From the NCBI GenBank assembly GCA_028713125.1, contig JAQTOU010000001.1, positions 576,273 through 640,272 of the forward strand: a stretch of DNA of 64,000 nt. Direction: 5' to 3'. Positions 1 through 8,546 of this stretch are shown in pieces. The notes under the pieces are model-generated. The model searched no databases, had not been told where the DNA came from, and worked only from the letters and a program-made list of their open reading frames with translations. A program made the position numbers and the translations under genes. The DNA is from Elusimicrobiales bacterium. GTDB taxonomy: Bacteria > Elusimicrobiota > Elusimicrobia > Elusimicrobiales > UBA9959. Numbering within the stretch: the first letter of the stretch is position 1; the number at the start of each line of letters is the position of its first letter.

Positions 1-1101
1 TTTGGCCTCTTCCTTGGTGATCGGTTTCTGGATTACGTGCCTCAGGACGTGGTCCGACCCGGATTCCAGGCTGGTGTACTGGAAGGTATTGCCCAGCCGG
101 GCCAGCAGTTCGGCCACTTCGTCGTCGATATTGCGCATGAGCAGCGCCGGGAAATTAACGTGGATCCCCATTTTTACGAACTCGTTGAGGATCAGCTTCG
201 CGCGTTTTTTGTCGAACAGGAAAGAGTCGTCGCAGACGAAGAGTTCCGTCAGTCCTTCTTTGTCCACCATTTCGCGCACGTCGCCCACGACCCTCTCCAG
301 GCTCATGGACCGGACCTTCTTCCCGTGCACGTTGAAGCCGGCGCAGAAATTGCAGTTAAAAGGGCAGCCCCGCGACGTGTAGATGATCCGGGAGACCATT
401 TTCTTGTCGAAATCCTTTTTATACACCGTGCCCTTCTGCTTCGGCAGGTTGAAATTGGAAAGGTCCGTGCAGTTGAAATCGATCGGGGGGATGGAGTCGA
501 GGTCGGCGAGAGTCTTGTTCACGGGCTTGATGCCGGCGGCCAGACTTTCCCTGGTGACGAAGGCGGGATCCGTCCTCACGTACGCGGGAATGTCGCCGCT
601 TTCCGCCAGGCCCAGCAAAGGCAGCTCCCCCTCGCCGAAAACGACCGCGTCGACCGCGGCCTCCGCGGCTATTTCCCGGTGGAGGACCGTCGCCAGGTTT
701 CCGCCGACGATGAGGAACGCCCCCGGGGCGGCTTTTTTTATCCCCGCGGCCACGCGGCCCAGGAACCGGTAGCCCACGTTGAACATGACGGAGATCCCGA
801 CCACGTCAGGCTCGTATTTGCCAGCTTCCGCCGCGACGAATTCCTCGAAGTGCGCCTGCGCGTCGCCGATCATCCTGCCGAGCCGGTACTGCGTGACCAG
901 GTGATCGTTGATGTCGACGATCCTGAACTCGACTTTCCGGCCCGCGTATTTTTTCACGTAGGAACAGAGCGTGAGCAGGCCGTACGGGACGTTCACGATC
1001 GCCCGCGTATCGTATAAATATTTCTGGGCCCCTTCCACGGTCAGGTCCGAGATGGGCATGCTGACCAGCAGGATCCTTACCGCCTTATCGTTCATGGCCA
1101 T
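1..1101 (-). CDS. B12-binding domain radical SAM protein (3' end cut by window)
   Basis: I translated this by eye from the complementary strand; the reading frame is open from an ATG at 1101 (or 1095) to the window edge, 367 codons. The N-terminal half looks like a cobalamin-binding Rossmann domain (a VGISVMFNVGYRF-type segment and a VGGNLATV stretch). Around residue 245 there is a clear radical SAM cluster motif, RGCPFNCNFC. Enzymes of this architecture reductively cleave SAM and often methylate unactivated carbons or rearrange substrates; the substrate cannot be read from sequence. It is the ninth co-directional gene of the operon that starts at 9575, 32 bases downstream of the FkbM gene, so a role in the same sugar or lipid pathway is inferred. 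The start codon lacks a strong ribosome binding site. Confidence 0.85.
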   Translation of the reverse strand, partial: MAMNDKAVRILLVSMPISDLTVEGAQKYLYDTRAIVNVPYGLLTLCSYVKKYAGRKVEFRIVDINDHLVTQYRLGRMIGDAQAHFEEFVAAEAGKYEPDVVGISVMFNVGYRFLGRVAAGIKKAAPGAFLIVGGNLATVLHREIAAEAAVDAVVFGEGELPLLGLAESGDIPAYVRTDPAFVTRESLAAGIKPVNKTLADLDSIPPIDFNCTDLSNFNLPKQKGTVYKKDFDKKMVSRIIYTSRGCPFNCNFCAGFNVHGKKVRSMSLERVVGDVREMVDKEGLTELFVCDDSFLFDKKRAKLILNEFVKMGIHVNFPALLMRNIDDEVAELLARLGNTFQYTSLESGSDHVLRHVIQKPITKEEAK

Positions 1102-1133
1102 ATCCGTTGCCCGGCGCCGCGGTCCAGGGCGTC

Positions 1134-2246
1134 CTATATCGCATATAACACCGTTTGGGTCTGGTTGTCGCTATAATGCCGCAGGTAAAATTTGTACTCC
1201 GGGACGAATGATTTCAGGAGGAGCAGGAGGTCGAACAGGTCTTCCCGCTTATGGTAGGCGCAGACCGCCATTTTAGGCTTCCATTTTTTTATGGTCCGCT
1301 CCGCGCCGAGGATGACGTTGTGTTCGGCGCCCTCGATATCCATCGAAATATAGGTCGCGCGCCGCCCGTCCAGGACGTTATCCACCGAGTCGACTTCCAC
1401 GGGCGTGGAGGGCGATACGCCGTCGCTGGTTTCGGAAATACGCGAACTGCCCTCGCGGCCGTCCTGGAAGTGAAGGAGGGCGCGGCTGTGCCAGGCCCCC
1501 TTGGCATGGACCTCGACGTCCCGGATCCCGTGCCTGGAAAGCGTTTCCCGGAGTATCGCCAGGTTCTTTTTATCGGGCTCGAGCGCTATGATCCCGTCGT
1601 GTTTCCCGCCGGTGCGCCGGGCGAATTCAAGGAGGTCGTCCCCCCGGTAGGCGCCGACGTCGACATAGACCTCGTCGCCCTTTAGCTCGACGATCTCCTC
1701 GTCGAAGTATTCCAGCCCCCCCCTGACCGCGGCATACAGCGAGAAATCGCCGGACAATTTGGCGTTAAGGACATTGATGAAAACTTTTTTAGACGCCGCG
1801 TCGGCGAGAGAGGCATACGCTTCCTCGAACTCCCGGAGATGCCGGCGCACATACTGGTAGGTGAGCTTTTCGCCGCAGACCTCGTAGCCCCGCAGGTACC
1901 AGGCCGGGCTCTTATCGCCCGCCGCCGCCAGCTGCGAGAATATCGCATCCTTATATTGGGGACCTACCGAAGCTACGATCTGGTAGCCGCCCCCCTGGCG
2001 GGCGAACTTTTCCCTTAAGGCTTGATAGTTGTAGACCGGAAGCCCCAGGTGCAGCGTGCCCTGCTTGGCGGGGTTATTATCGCACAGGCAGGCCGGTTCG
2101 ATACCGTGCTCGCGCAGATATGAAGCGATATACCAGGACAGCTCGCCGGCGCCCCAGAGCACGACCGGGGCGCCCGACGCCTTGATCGCGTCAAAGATGT
2201 CTTCTTCAGCGTGCCTGACGTCCCCGATCTGGCCGATAAGCGTCAT
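1134..2246 (-). CDS. FkbM family methyltransferase with N-terminal Rossmann-like domain
   Basis: The 370-residue product has a nucleotide-binding-like N-terminal domain (VVLWGAGELSWYIASYL near residue 28, then CDNNPAKQG), as seen in front of several sugar-modifying enzymes. A C-terminal FkbM SAM-dependent methyltransferase domain follows (VYVDVGAYRGDDLLEF, ALEPDKKN, then YISMDIEGAEHNVILGA). FkbM proteins O-methylate sugars, polyketides or lipids. The start overlaps the stop of the upstream radical SAM gene by four bases (ATGA), so the two are translationally coupled. Inferred role: O-methylation of the glycan or lipid made by this operon. The substrate is unknown. Confidence 0.88.
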   Translation of the reverse strand: MTLIGQIGDVRHAEEDIFDAIKASGAPVVLWGAGELSWYIASYLREHGIEPACLCDNNPAKQGTLHLGLPVYNYQALREKFARQGGGYQIVASVGPQYKDAIFSQLAAAGDKSPAWYLRGYEVCGEKLTYQYVRRHLREFEEAYASLADAASKKVFINVLNAKLSGDFSLYAAVRGGLEYFDEEIVELKGDEVYVDVGAYRGDDLLEFARRTGGKHDGIIALEPDKKNLAILRETLSRHGIRDVEVHAKGAWHSRALLHFQDGREGSSRISETSDGVSPSTPVEVDSVDNVLDGRRATYISMDIEGAEHNVILGAERTIKKWKPKMAVCAYHKREDLFDLLLLLKSFVPEYKFYLRHYSDNQTQTVLYAI

Positions 2247-3295
2247 AGGCTTCCTCCCGCTCTTTTGTCCCGGGGCTTCGCCAGTCTTTTTACCGGAAAG
2301 CCGTCGATATTGTCCCTGGTGTAGTGGTCGTTCAGGTAGAAATCGCAGCGCGCGCAGGAGGAATTTTCGCGGTTCCGGCCCTCAAGCTGCATCTTCTGGA
2401 ACTCGTACCACGGCCCGGAGCCCCAGATCTCCCGCAGGCTCAGCGTCTTCACATTGGCCAGGCTGGTTCCGCCGATAAAATCCACGCAGCAGGGCGAGAC
2501 GTCGCCGTTGCTGCGGACCGCCATGGTCGTGAACGCCATGGGGCAGGCTGTCCGCCGGGTACTGTTCTTCTTAAGGTCCTTGAGGGCGGCGGAAGAGCCT
2601 TCCTTGTAATAATCACCGATGAAATCGGCTCCATCCACCTTGATCCAGCCGTGGGGCTTGTCGATGAACACTTCGTCGGCCACATCTTCATAGAGGCGGG
2701 TAAAATTTTCATTATCGCCGCCGTAGGAATCGAGCATTTTGCAGCTGACGAAAGGCTTTTCGGAACCCTCTCTTTTTTTAATGCTCTGCAGGACCCGCAG
2801 GTTTTCATGGATCGCGGCGATCTTGACGCGCGAACCGGTCACCGCCCGGTGCTTCTCCTGGCCCGGCGCGTAGATGGACACCCGCGCATAGTCCAGCCCG
2901 TACTTCACCAGCTTTTCCGCCACGCCGGGAGTGAGCAGGGAGGCGTTGGTGGTGGTTTCTATCCTCCCGGCTACTCCGGCACGGGAAGCGAGCTTCAGCA
3001 TTTCGCAGAAATCGGGGTTCAGGAGCGGCTCGCCGTAAAGGCTGAGCTTTAGCACTTTAAGTTTCGGCCCGGGCCAGGCTTTCAGCTGGGCAAGGACCTT
3101 CCGGAAGAGCGCCAGCGGCATGTGGCCGCGGCCGCGCGTGAAAGCGGAAGCCGCTTTGCCGCTCTGGAAGCACTGGACGCACCTGAAGTTACAGAGGCTC
3201 GAAGGCTCGATCAGGACCGTGAACGGCTTCGGGAGCGGCAGGACTTTCTTCAGGTCCTGCCGGTCGGTGGATTTAAGTTTCGTGAATCGGATCAT
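2243..3295 (-). CDS. Radical SAM/SPASM domain protein (third of three tandem paralogues)
   Basis: The 350-residue protein has the radical SAM cluster CNFRCVQC at residues 35-42, a TIM-barrel-like middle, and a C-terminal SPASM-type cysteine region (ACPMAF, SPCCVDF, SSCARCDFY) that would hold one or two auxiliary iron-sulfur clusters. Its tail, DNIDGFPVKRL, matches the tail of the next gene (DNVDGFPVDKL), so the two arose by duplication. The start overlaps the preceding stop by four bases. SPASM enzymes modify peptides, proteins or sugars by radical chemistry. No precursor peptide is visible here, and the sugar-gene neighbours suggest a small-molecule or glycan substrate. Confidence 0.88.
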   Translation of the reverse strand: MIRFTKLKSTDRQDLKKVLPLPKPFTVLIEPSSLCNFRCVQCFQSGKAASAFTRGRGHMPLALFRKVLAQLKAWPGPKLKVLKLSLYGEPLLNPDFCEMLKLASRAGVAGRIETTTNASLLTPGVAEKLVKYGLDYARVSIYAPGQEKHRAVTGSRVKIAAIHENLRVLQSIKKREGSEKPFVSCKMLDSYGGDNENFTRLYEDVADEVFIDKPHGWIKVDGADFIGDYYKEGSSAALKDLKKNSTRRTACPMAFTTMAVRSNGDVSPCCVDFIGGTSLANVKTLSLREIWGSGPWYEFQKMQLEGRNRENSSCARCDFYLNDHYTRDNIDGFPVKRLAKPRDKRAGGSL

Positions 3296-4317
3296 GGCCT
3301 CAGCTTGTCTACGGGAAAGCCGTCGACGTTGTCCTCTTCCGGGAACAGCTTGAACCAGTCGCAGTTGGCGCAGATCCTGTTCTCATGCTTGCGGTTCTCC
3401 AGCAGCATTTTCCGGAACTGGAACATGCTTTCCCCGGCCCACAGCTCGCGCAGCGTGCTTTCGACGGAACTGCCTATCTTCGTCCCCTTGGCGGGGTCAT
3501 GGGTGCACATGAGACAATCCCCGATATTATTGATCACCATGGCGATAAAGGGGCGGGGGCAGGCTATACGCCCTTTGTTCAGTCCCTCCGCGTATTCGTT
3601 ATTGGCCTGGCTCTCTTTTTTGCCGTCCTTGTAATACAGCTTCACCAGGTCGTTCCCGCTGTAATTCGTGGCGTTATGCACTTTCTCCAGGCCGATCTCG
3701 TCGGCGATGCCGCGGTACAGGCCGAAGAAAGTTTCGTTCTCATCGCCGTAGGCGTCGAACATTTTCACGAAGATATACGGGGTTTTACTGCCGCGGGCGT
3801 CGCGCATCTCCCTCAGCCGCTTGATATTGTCCCGGATCGTTTCCACGCTGCAAGTCGTTTTGGTAACTTCATGATGGCGCTTGTTCTCCGCGGCGTAGAT
3901 GGAAAAGCGTATCGCGTCCAGCCCGTAGTCGATCAGTTTAGCCGAGATCTCCTCCGTGAGCAGGGACCCGTTAGAGAAGGTGTCCACTTTTTCCGCCACA
4001 TCGGCCTCTTTGGCGAGGCGCACCATCTCGCAGAACTCCGGGTTGACGAAAGGCTCGCCCAGCATCGCGAGCCGCAGGAGCTTGAGGCGCGGGCCCTCCC
4101 ATTCTTTCAGCTCGCGGATGAGCTTTTTATACAAGCCCATCTCCATATGCCTGAGCGGCTTCAGGTCGTTGCGCGTGTTCTCGCTGCCGTGCACGCAGGG
4201 CGCGCAGCGGAAATTGCACACGTTCGTCGGCTCCACGAAAAGGGACAGCGGCTTTTTCAGCGGCAGCCTTCCGCGCAGCGGCAGGCGGTCGTGCGAAATG
4301 ATGGTGAAGTCGCTCAT
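3292..4317 (-). CDS. Radical SAM/SPASM domain protein (second of three)
   Basis: I place the start at 4317 (MSDFTIIS) rather than at the longer open frame to 4707, because the extra 130 residues are low-complexity Arg/Pro sequence lying inside the upstream gene, and because ATG 4317 gives an ATGA overlap with it. The 341-residue product has CNFRCAPC at residues 34-41 and a SPASM-type C-terminus (ACPRPF, CLMCTHDPAKG, ICANCDWF). It ends in DNVDGFPVDKL, nearly identical to the downstream paralogue. The function is unassigned; the operon context points to modification of a sugar-derived intermediate. Confidence 0.87.
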   Translation of the reverse strand: MSDFTIISHDRLPLRGRLPLKKPLSLFVEPTNVCNFRCAPCVHGSENTRNDLKPLRHMEMGLYKKLIRELKEWEGPRLKLLRLAMLGEPFVNPEFCEMVRLAKEADVAEKVDTFSNGSLLTEEISAKLIDYGLDAIRFSIYAAENKRHHEVTKTTCSVETIRDNIKRLREMRDARGSKTPYIFVKMFDAYGDENETFFGLYRGIADEIGLEKVHNATNYSGNDLVKLYYKDGKKESQANNEYAEGLNKGRIACPRPFIAMVINNIGDCLMCTHDPAKGTKIGSSVESTLRELWAGESMFQFRKMLLENRKHENRICANCDWFKLFPEEDNVDGFPVDKLRP

Positions 4318-5375
4318 TTGCTGAAATCCTCGTCGGTAAAGACCTCGGACCAGTGGACGGGCAGGGGCTTGCCCTGGAGTTTCGCCATATATTTGTCGAT
4401 GAATGGCCTGTCCTCGCCGGAAAGGCACAGGGGGTTGTACTCCTTGAAATGCTTTATGCTCAGGCCCCGCTTGAGGATGTCGCCGAGCTTTTCTTCGAAG
4501 ATGCTGCCCAGGGAAATATGAAGGAAGCCGCAGGGCAGGATATCCCCGTACTGGGTCAGGTGCAGGTTGGAATTGACGCAGCCGCAGCCGCGGTCGATCC
4601 CGTAAGTCGGGAAAGTGTCGCGGTGCAGGGCCGGGTAGAGCTTGTTGACCTCGCGCATATAGGCGGCGTCCTTCTCGTCTATCAGGAGGTCGTTCCGGCC
4701 TTCCCATTCGCCGGCGGGATGGGCGATCATGACGTCCACCGCGAAGCCGTTCTCCTGCGCGAATTTCGCCAGCTGGACCGTCCGCTCGGTGCGGCAGTTC
4801 TGGTGGGTGACGCAGGTCTGTATCACTACGCCCAGCCCCGCCTCCCTGGCGTTGAACAGTGCGGCCATGGCCTTCTTGTACGCGCCGGCGCTCCTGCGGT
4901 TCTCGTCGTGGAGCTTTTCGTCGAAATCGTCGAGGCTGATCTTGACCTTGTCGAGGCCCCAGGCCTTCAGGTCCTTCGCCTTTTCTTTCGTCAGGAAATA
5001 GCCGTTCGTGCTCATGGCCAGGTGGAATTTATCCGGCTGCAGGGCCGAGATGATCTCTTTAATATCCTTCAGGACCAGCGGCTCTCCGCCCGAGATGACG
5101 AGCTGGCAAAGCCCGAGCTCATGGGCCTCGTCGCTGAATTTTTTCAGGTCCGCGGGGGTAAGGGTCCGCTCTTTGGCCGTGAAGCGCGTAACGAAGCAGT
5201 GGCGGCATTTCAGGTTGCACACCCGGTCGAAGCAGATATCCACGGCAGGCGTGGCCATCCCGGCCTTGAAACGCTCCTCGAGCCTGATTATTTTCTCGAA
5301 CACGAGCGGCTTCTCTTTCCTGAGCTTTTCGCGCCTGGCGCTCTCCGCCTTCTTTTTTGTTTCTTCGCTTTCCAT
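4314..5375 (-). CDS. Radical SAM/SPASM domain protein (first of three)
   Basis: The 353-residue protein starts with a charged Lys/Glu-rich stretch of about 40 residues, then CNLKCRHC at residues 53-60 and the usual radical SAM GGEPL segment (LVISGGEPLVLKDI). The C-terminal part carries DRGCGCVNSN, LPCGFLH and a later Cys, consistent with a SPASM or twitch domain. It is more distant from the next two genes than they are from each other: it lacks their DN-DGFP tail. It begins 16 bases after the ThDP enzyme gene and overlaps the next gene by four bases. The reaction is unknown. Confidence 0.87.
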   Translation of the reverse strand: MESEETKKKAESARREKLRKEKPLVFEKIIRLEERFKAGMATPAVDICFDRVCNLKCRHCFVTRFTAKERTLTPADLKKFSDEAHELGLCQLVISGGEPLVLKDIKEIISALQPDKFHLAMSTNGYFLTKEKAKDLKAWGLDKVKISLDDFDEKLHDENRRSAGAYKKAMAALFNAREAGLGVVIQTCVTHQNCRTERTVQLAKFAQENGFAVDVMIAHPAGEWEGRNDLLIDEKDAAYMREVNKLYPALHRDTFPTYGIDRGCGCVNSNLHLTQYGDILPCGFLHISLGSIFEEKLGDILKRGLSIKHFKEYNPLCLSGEDRPFIDKYMAKLQGKPLPVHWSEVFTDEDFSK

Positions 5376-5391
5376 AGTTTGTGGCCCGCGG

Positions 5392-7194
5392 TCAGCGCGC
5401 GGTAGTTTTCTTCCCTATCATGTTCGCGGCCAGCTCCTCCGGCGGCAGGTACGGCCACATATCTTCGAGCGGCTTGGAGGCCATGCCGCCGCCCGGCAGT
5501 TTCATGGCCTGGACTTTCGGAGCGGTAACATGGTTTGCCGTGACTTTAACGCGGCAGAGGGCCGGGTCGGCGCCGGCCAGGGTCCGGGCTATGGCGGCCG
5601 GCAATTCTTCATGGCTGGCCGCCTGCTCGGTCCGTATGCCGTAGGCCCCCGCCACGGCGCGGATATCGGGCACGGTAAGGCCGCTGCCCGGCTCGGAGCC
5701 GACGTAGAAGCCGCCGAACATATTGCGCTGCGTGGCCATGATGCTTCCGTAGCCGTTATTGTCTAGGATGAACATCTTGACCGGCAGCTTCAGCCGGACT
5801 ACGGTTTCAAGTTCCTGGATATTGAGCTGGAACGCCCCGTCGCCGTTGATAAGTATGGTGCGCCTGCGGCCGGTGGCTATGCAGGCGCCGATAGCGTAGG
5901 GCAGGCCGAAGCCCATCGCGCCGAGGCCGGCCGCGTTCTTTATCTTCTGCCCGAGCTTGACGCGCATCGCCTGGTAGGTGACCTCGCCGGCCGCACCGGA
6001 GCTCTCCGGGGTGATGACATCGTCGGCAGCCAGCTGTTTGAACAGCTGCTCGGTGAATACGTATAAATTGATCTTGTCCGGACTTTTGTAGTACTCCTCC
6101 TGAACTACCGGGTAGCGCTTTTTCAGCCCGCCGCAATATTCCAGCCATTTGCTCCTGTCTCTCTTCAGGATGTCCGGCTGCCTCGCCGCCAGCGCGCGGA
6201 GGAAATCCCCGGCGTCGGAGGTCACGGGAACGTCTATATGGGCGATCTTGCGGATCTCCGCTTCGTCGATATCCACCATCACCTTGCGGGCATTGGCGCC
6301 GAAGCCGGCGTGGTTGAAAGCGGTGACGCTGGGCTCCAGGCGGCTGCCCAGCACCAGCAGGAGGTCGCAGTTCTGCACCATGAAGTTCGCGGTCCTGCAG
6401 CCCATGATCCCGGGGCTGCCGAAATTAAGAGGATGGTCGTGATCCAGGAAATCTATCGCTTTCCAGGTGAGCAGCACCGGTATATTATTGGCTTCTGCGA
6501 ACCGGACCAGGTCGCCTTCGGCTTTCGCCAGTTTGACGCCGTTGCCGGCCAGGATAAGGGGCCGCTCGGCGGAGTTCAGGAGCTTTACGACCTGATCGGC
6601 CGCGCCGCCCGGTTTATCGGGGCCGGCGGCGGCCCGCTCAGGAACGAAGCCCTTCAGCAGGTCCTCGTCCACCATAGCGGCCTGCACGTCGAGCGGGAGA
6701 TCCAGCCAGACCGGCCCCATCCGCCCGCTGGTCGCCAGATGCCAGGCCTGCTCGAGATGATAGCGGATATCCTCCGGCTCCAGGACGGTCACCGCGTACT
6801 TGGTGATACACGAGACCATGGAAACGATGTCCACCTCCTGCGAGCCCATCTGGCGGACGCCGGTGCCTTTCATCAGGTCGGGGCGCTTGGCCTGCCCGGA
6901 GATAAAAAAGGCCGGCGTGGAATCGATATAAGCCGCGGCTGCGCCCGTGACGGCGTTCGTCGCGCCCGGGCCGGAAGTCACCAGCCCGACGCCGGGCGTA
7001 TTGGTGTACTGGCCATAGGCCTCGGCCGCTATGGCCAGGGCCTGCTCGTGGAGGAAACAGGTGTATTCCAGCTCCCGGCAGCGGCCCAGGGAGTCGTCAA
7101 GGTGCATCGCCCCGCCGCCCGGCAGCATGAAGACGTGCTTCACGCCCTTCCCGACGAGGAACTTAAAGACATAATCCGAAAGTTTGAGCTTCAC
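5392..7194 (-). CDS. Thiamine-diphosphate-dependent enzyme, acetolactate synthase-like
   Basis: I choose GTG 7194 as the start (product begins with KLKLSDYVFKFLVGKGVKHV): an AAGGA lies about 8 bases upstream, and the start falls 4 bases beyond the stop of the phosphatase gene. The 600-residue protein shows the three-domain plan of ThDP enzymes: an N-terminal PYR domain with the catalytic Glu region (CFLHEQALAIAAEAYGQ), a central nucleotide-binding-like domain, and a C-terminal PP domain with GDGAFQLNIQELETV followed by DNNGYGS. Family members include acetolactate synthase and YerE-type enzymes that add a two-carbon unit to a keto-sugar. Among NeuB, phosphatase and epimerase genes, a sugar-branching role is more likely than amino acid biosynthesis, but this is inference. 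Confidence 0.85.
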   Translation of the reverse strand: MKLKLSDYVFKFLVGKGVKHVFMLPGGGAMHLDDSLGRCRELEYTCFLHEQALAIAAEAYGQYTNTPGVGLVTSGPGATNAVTGAAAAYIDSTPAFFISGQAKRPDLMKGTGVRQMGSQEVDIVSMVSCITKYAVTVLEPEDIRYHLEQAWHLATSGRMGPVWLDLPLDVQAAMVDEDLLKGFVPERAAAGPDKPGGAADQVVKLLNSAERPLILAGNGVKLAKAEGDLVRFAEANNIPVLLTWKAIDFLDHDHPLNFGSPGIMGCRTANFMVQNCDLLLVLGSRLEPSVTAFNHAGFGANARKVMVDIDEAEIRKIAHIDVPVTSDAGDFLRALAARQPDILKRDRSKWLEYCGGLKKRYPVVQEEYYKSPDKINLYVFTEQLFKQLAADDVITPESSGAAGEVTYQAMRVKLGQKIKNAAGLGAMGFGLPYAIGACIATGRRRTILINGDGAFQLNIQELETVVRLKLPVKMFILDNNGYGSIMATQRNMFGGFYVGSEPGSGLTVPDIRAVAGAYGIRTEQAASHEELPAAIARTLAGADPALCRVKVTANHVTAPKVQAMKLPGGGMASKPLEDMWPYLPPEELAANMIGKKTTAR

Positions 7195-7198
7195 TTTG

Positions 7199-7675
7199 TC
7201 AGTCCTTGAAAAAACCTTTATCCGCGAGGTGGTCCAGGATCTCGCGGACCGCGCCGTGCCCGCCGGCGGCCTGGGCCACATAGTCGGCCTCGGCCTTCAC
7301 CTTGCCGTACGCGTCGGCGGGCGCGGCGGAGAAGCCGGCGGCGGCCAGGGCGGCGAGGTCGTTCACATCGTCGCCGATGAAGCAGACCTCGTCCAGGGAG
7401 AAGTTATGGGCGGACGCGAACTCCAGCAGCGCGGCTTCCTTGTTCTTGCAGCCCTTGTATACGGCCGAGATCCCCATTTTTTTCGCGAAGCGGTCGACCA
7501 GGGGGCTGGCCTCTCCCGAGATGAGCGAGAAAACTATGCCCGACCTGCCGGCGAGGGAGATCCCCATGACGTCGCGGAACGAGAAACTCTTATACTCCTC
7601 CCCCCCTTCGCCCCAGGTAAAGGTCCCGTCGGTGAGAACGCCGTCTACGTCGAGAGCTACCGCCCTGATCCTCAC
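7199..7675 (-). CDS. KdsC-like HAD phosphatase
   Basis: The 158-residue, capless HAD protein has the nucleophile motif DVDGVLTDG near residue 8 and the C-terminal metal motif GDDVNDLAAL. Length and motifs match the KdsC/NeuNAc-9-phosphate phosphatase subfamily, which removes phosphate from a keto-sugar acid 8- or 9-phosphate. Its start overlaps the NeuB-like gene by four bases (ATGA), so it most likely acts on that product. This pairing is typical of 3-deoxy-keto-sugar acid pathways. Substrate identity is inferred. Confidence 0.9.
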   Translation of the reverse strand: MRIRAVALDVDGVLTDGTFTWGEGGEEYKSFSFRDVMGISLAGRSGIVFSLISGEASPLVDRFAKKMGISAVYKGCKNKEAALLEFASAHNFSLDEVCFIGDDVNDLAALAAAGFSAAPADAYGKVKAEADYVAQAAGGHGAVREILDHLADKGFFKD

Positions 7676-8544
7676 AGTTTCCCGCCTGCGCGGCGAAGCT
7701 TCTTTATGATCGGCTTCTCGCGCTCGAAGACCTTCTTAACGCCGTCGCCGAAAGACGTCTCGACGATGCGGATATCGCGCACGAGCCGCGTGATGCCGCT
7801 GGGGCCGAGGGAAGCGGCGTGGTCGGACCCCCACATCGAACGTTCGAGGGTTATATGCCTCTCCACTACGCACGCCCCCAGGGCCACGGCCGCCACCGAA
7901 GAGGGAAGCCCGGTCTCATGCCCGGAAAAGCCTACGGGGACCCCGTAGCGCTTCCTGAACTCCGGGATGACCCTCAGATTAAGCTCTTCGTAGTTGGAAG
8001 GGTAGGTGCTCGTCGAATGAAGTATGACCAGGTTTTTCTTCCCGAGAACCTCTACGGCGTGATCTATCTCTTCAAGACTGCTCATCCCCGTGGAAAGGAT
8101 CACGGGCTTGTTCTTCGCGCGCGTATGCCTGAGCAGGTTATCGTCGGTGAGGCTGGCGGACGCGATCTTGTAGCAGGGCGGGTTGAAACCGTCGATCATA
8201 TCGACCGCGTTCTCGTCCCAGCAGGAGGCGAACCAGGCGATGTCGAGCTCCCTGCAGTAGGCGTCTATCTCCTTGTATTCCTCCGCCTCGAACTCCAGGC
8301 CGTACTTTAGGTCGCCGTTGGTGGCGCCGAAAGGGTTCTCCCGCGGCTTCGCCAGTTCCTCCGGGGTGTAGACGACGCTGACCGTGCGCTTCTGGAACTT
8401 GACGGCGTTGCAGCCGGAGGCCTCGGCCAGTTCTATAAGCTGCTTGGCGATCTTGACGTCGCCATTGTGGTTGATGCCGATCTCCCCGATGATATAGCAG
8501 GGGTGGCCGTCGCCGACCAGAGAATGTCCTATTCTGACTTCCAT
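7672..8544 (-). CDS. neuB: NeuB-family nonulosonic acid synthase lacking the SAF domain
   Basis: NeuB enzymes condense phosphoenolpyruvate with a hexosamine-type aldose to give a nine-carbon sugar acid. The 290 residues cover the TIM-barrel NeuB domain: GEIGINHNGDVKIAKQLI near the N-terminus, NAVKFQKR, STGMSSLEEID, HSTSTYPSNYEELNL, GFSGHETG and VERHITLERSMWGSDHAAS near residue 245. The protein ends soon after the barrel, so the C-terminal antifreeze-like (SAF) domain of canonical ~345-residue NeuB/SpsE, which closes over the neighbouring subunit's active site, is missing. It lies 2 bases after the epimerase gene and overlaps the phosphatase gene. Confidence 0.9.
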   Translation of the reverse strand: MEVRIGHSLVGDGHPCYIIGEIGINHNGDVKIAKQLIELAEASGCNAVKFQKRTVSVVYTPEELAKPRENPFGATNGDLKYGLEFEAEEYKEIDAYCRELDIAWFASCWDENAVDMIDGFNPPCYKIASASLTDDNLLRHTRAKNKPVILSTGMSSLEEIDHAVEVLGKKNLVILHSTSTYPSNYEELNLRVIPEFRKRYGVPVGFSGHETGLPSSVAAVALGACVVERHITLERSMWGSDHAASLGPSGITRLVRDIRIVETSFGDGVKKVFEREKPIIKKLRRAGGKL

Positions 8545-8546
8545 AG

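Noticed and set aside
3292-4707. 471-residue version of the second SPASM gene
   Set aside because: The first 130 residues lie inside the upstream radical SAM gene; ATG 4317 gives an ATGA overlap and a normal family N-terminus.
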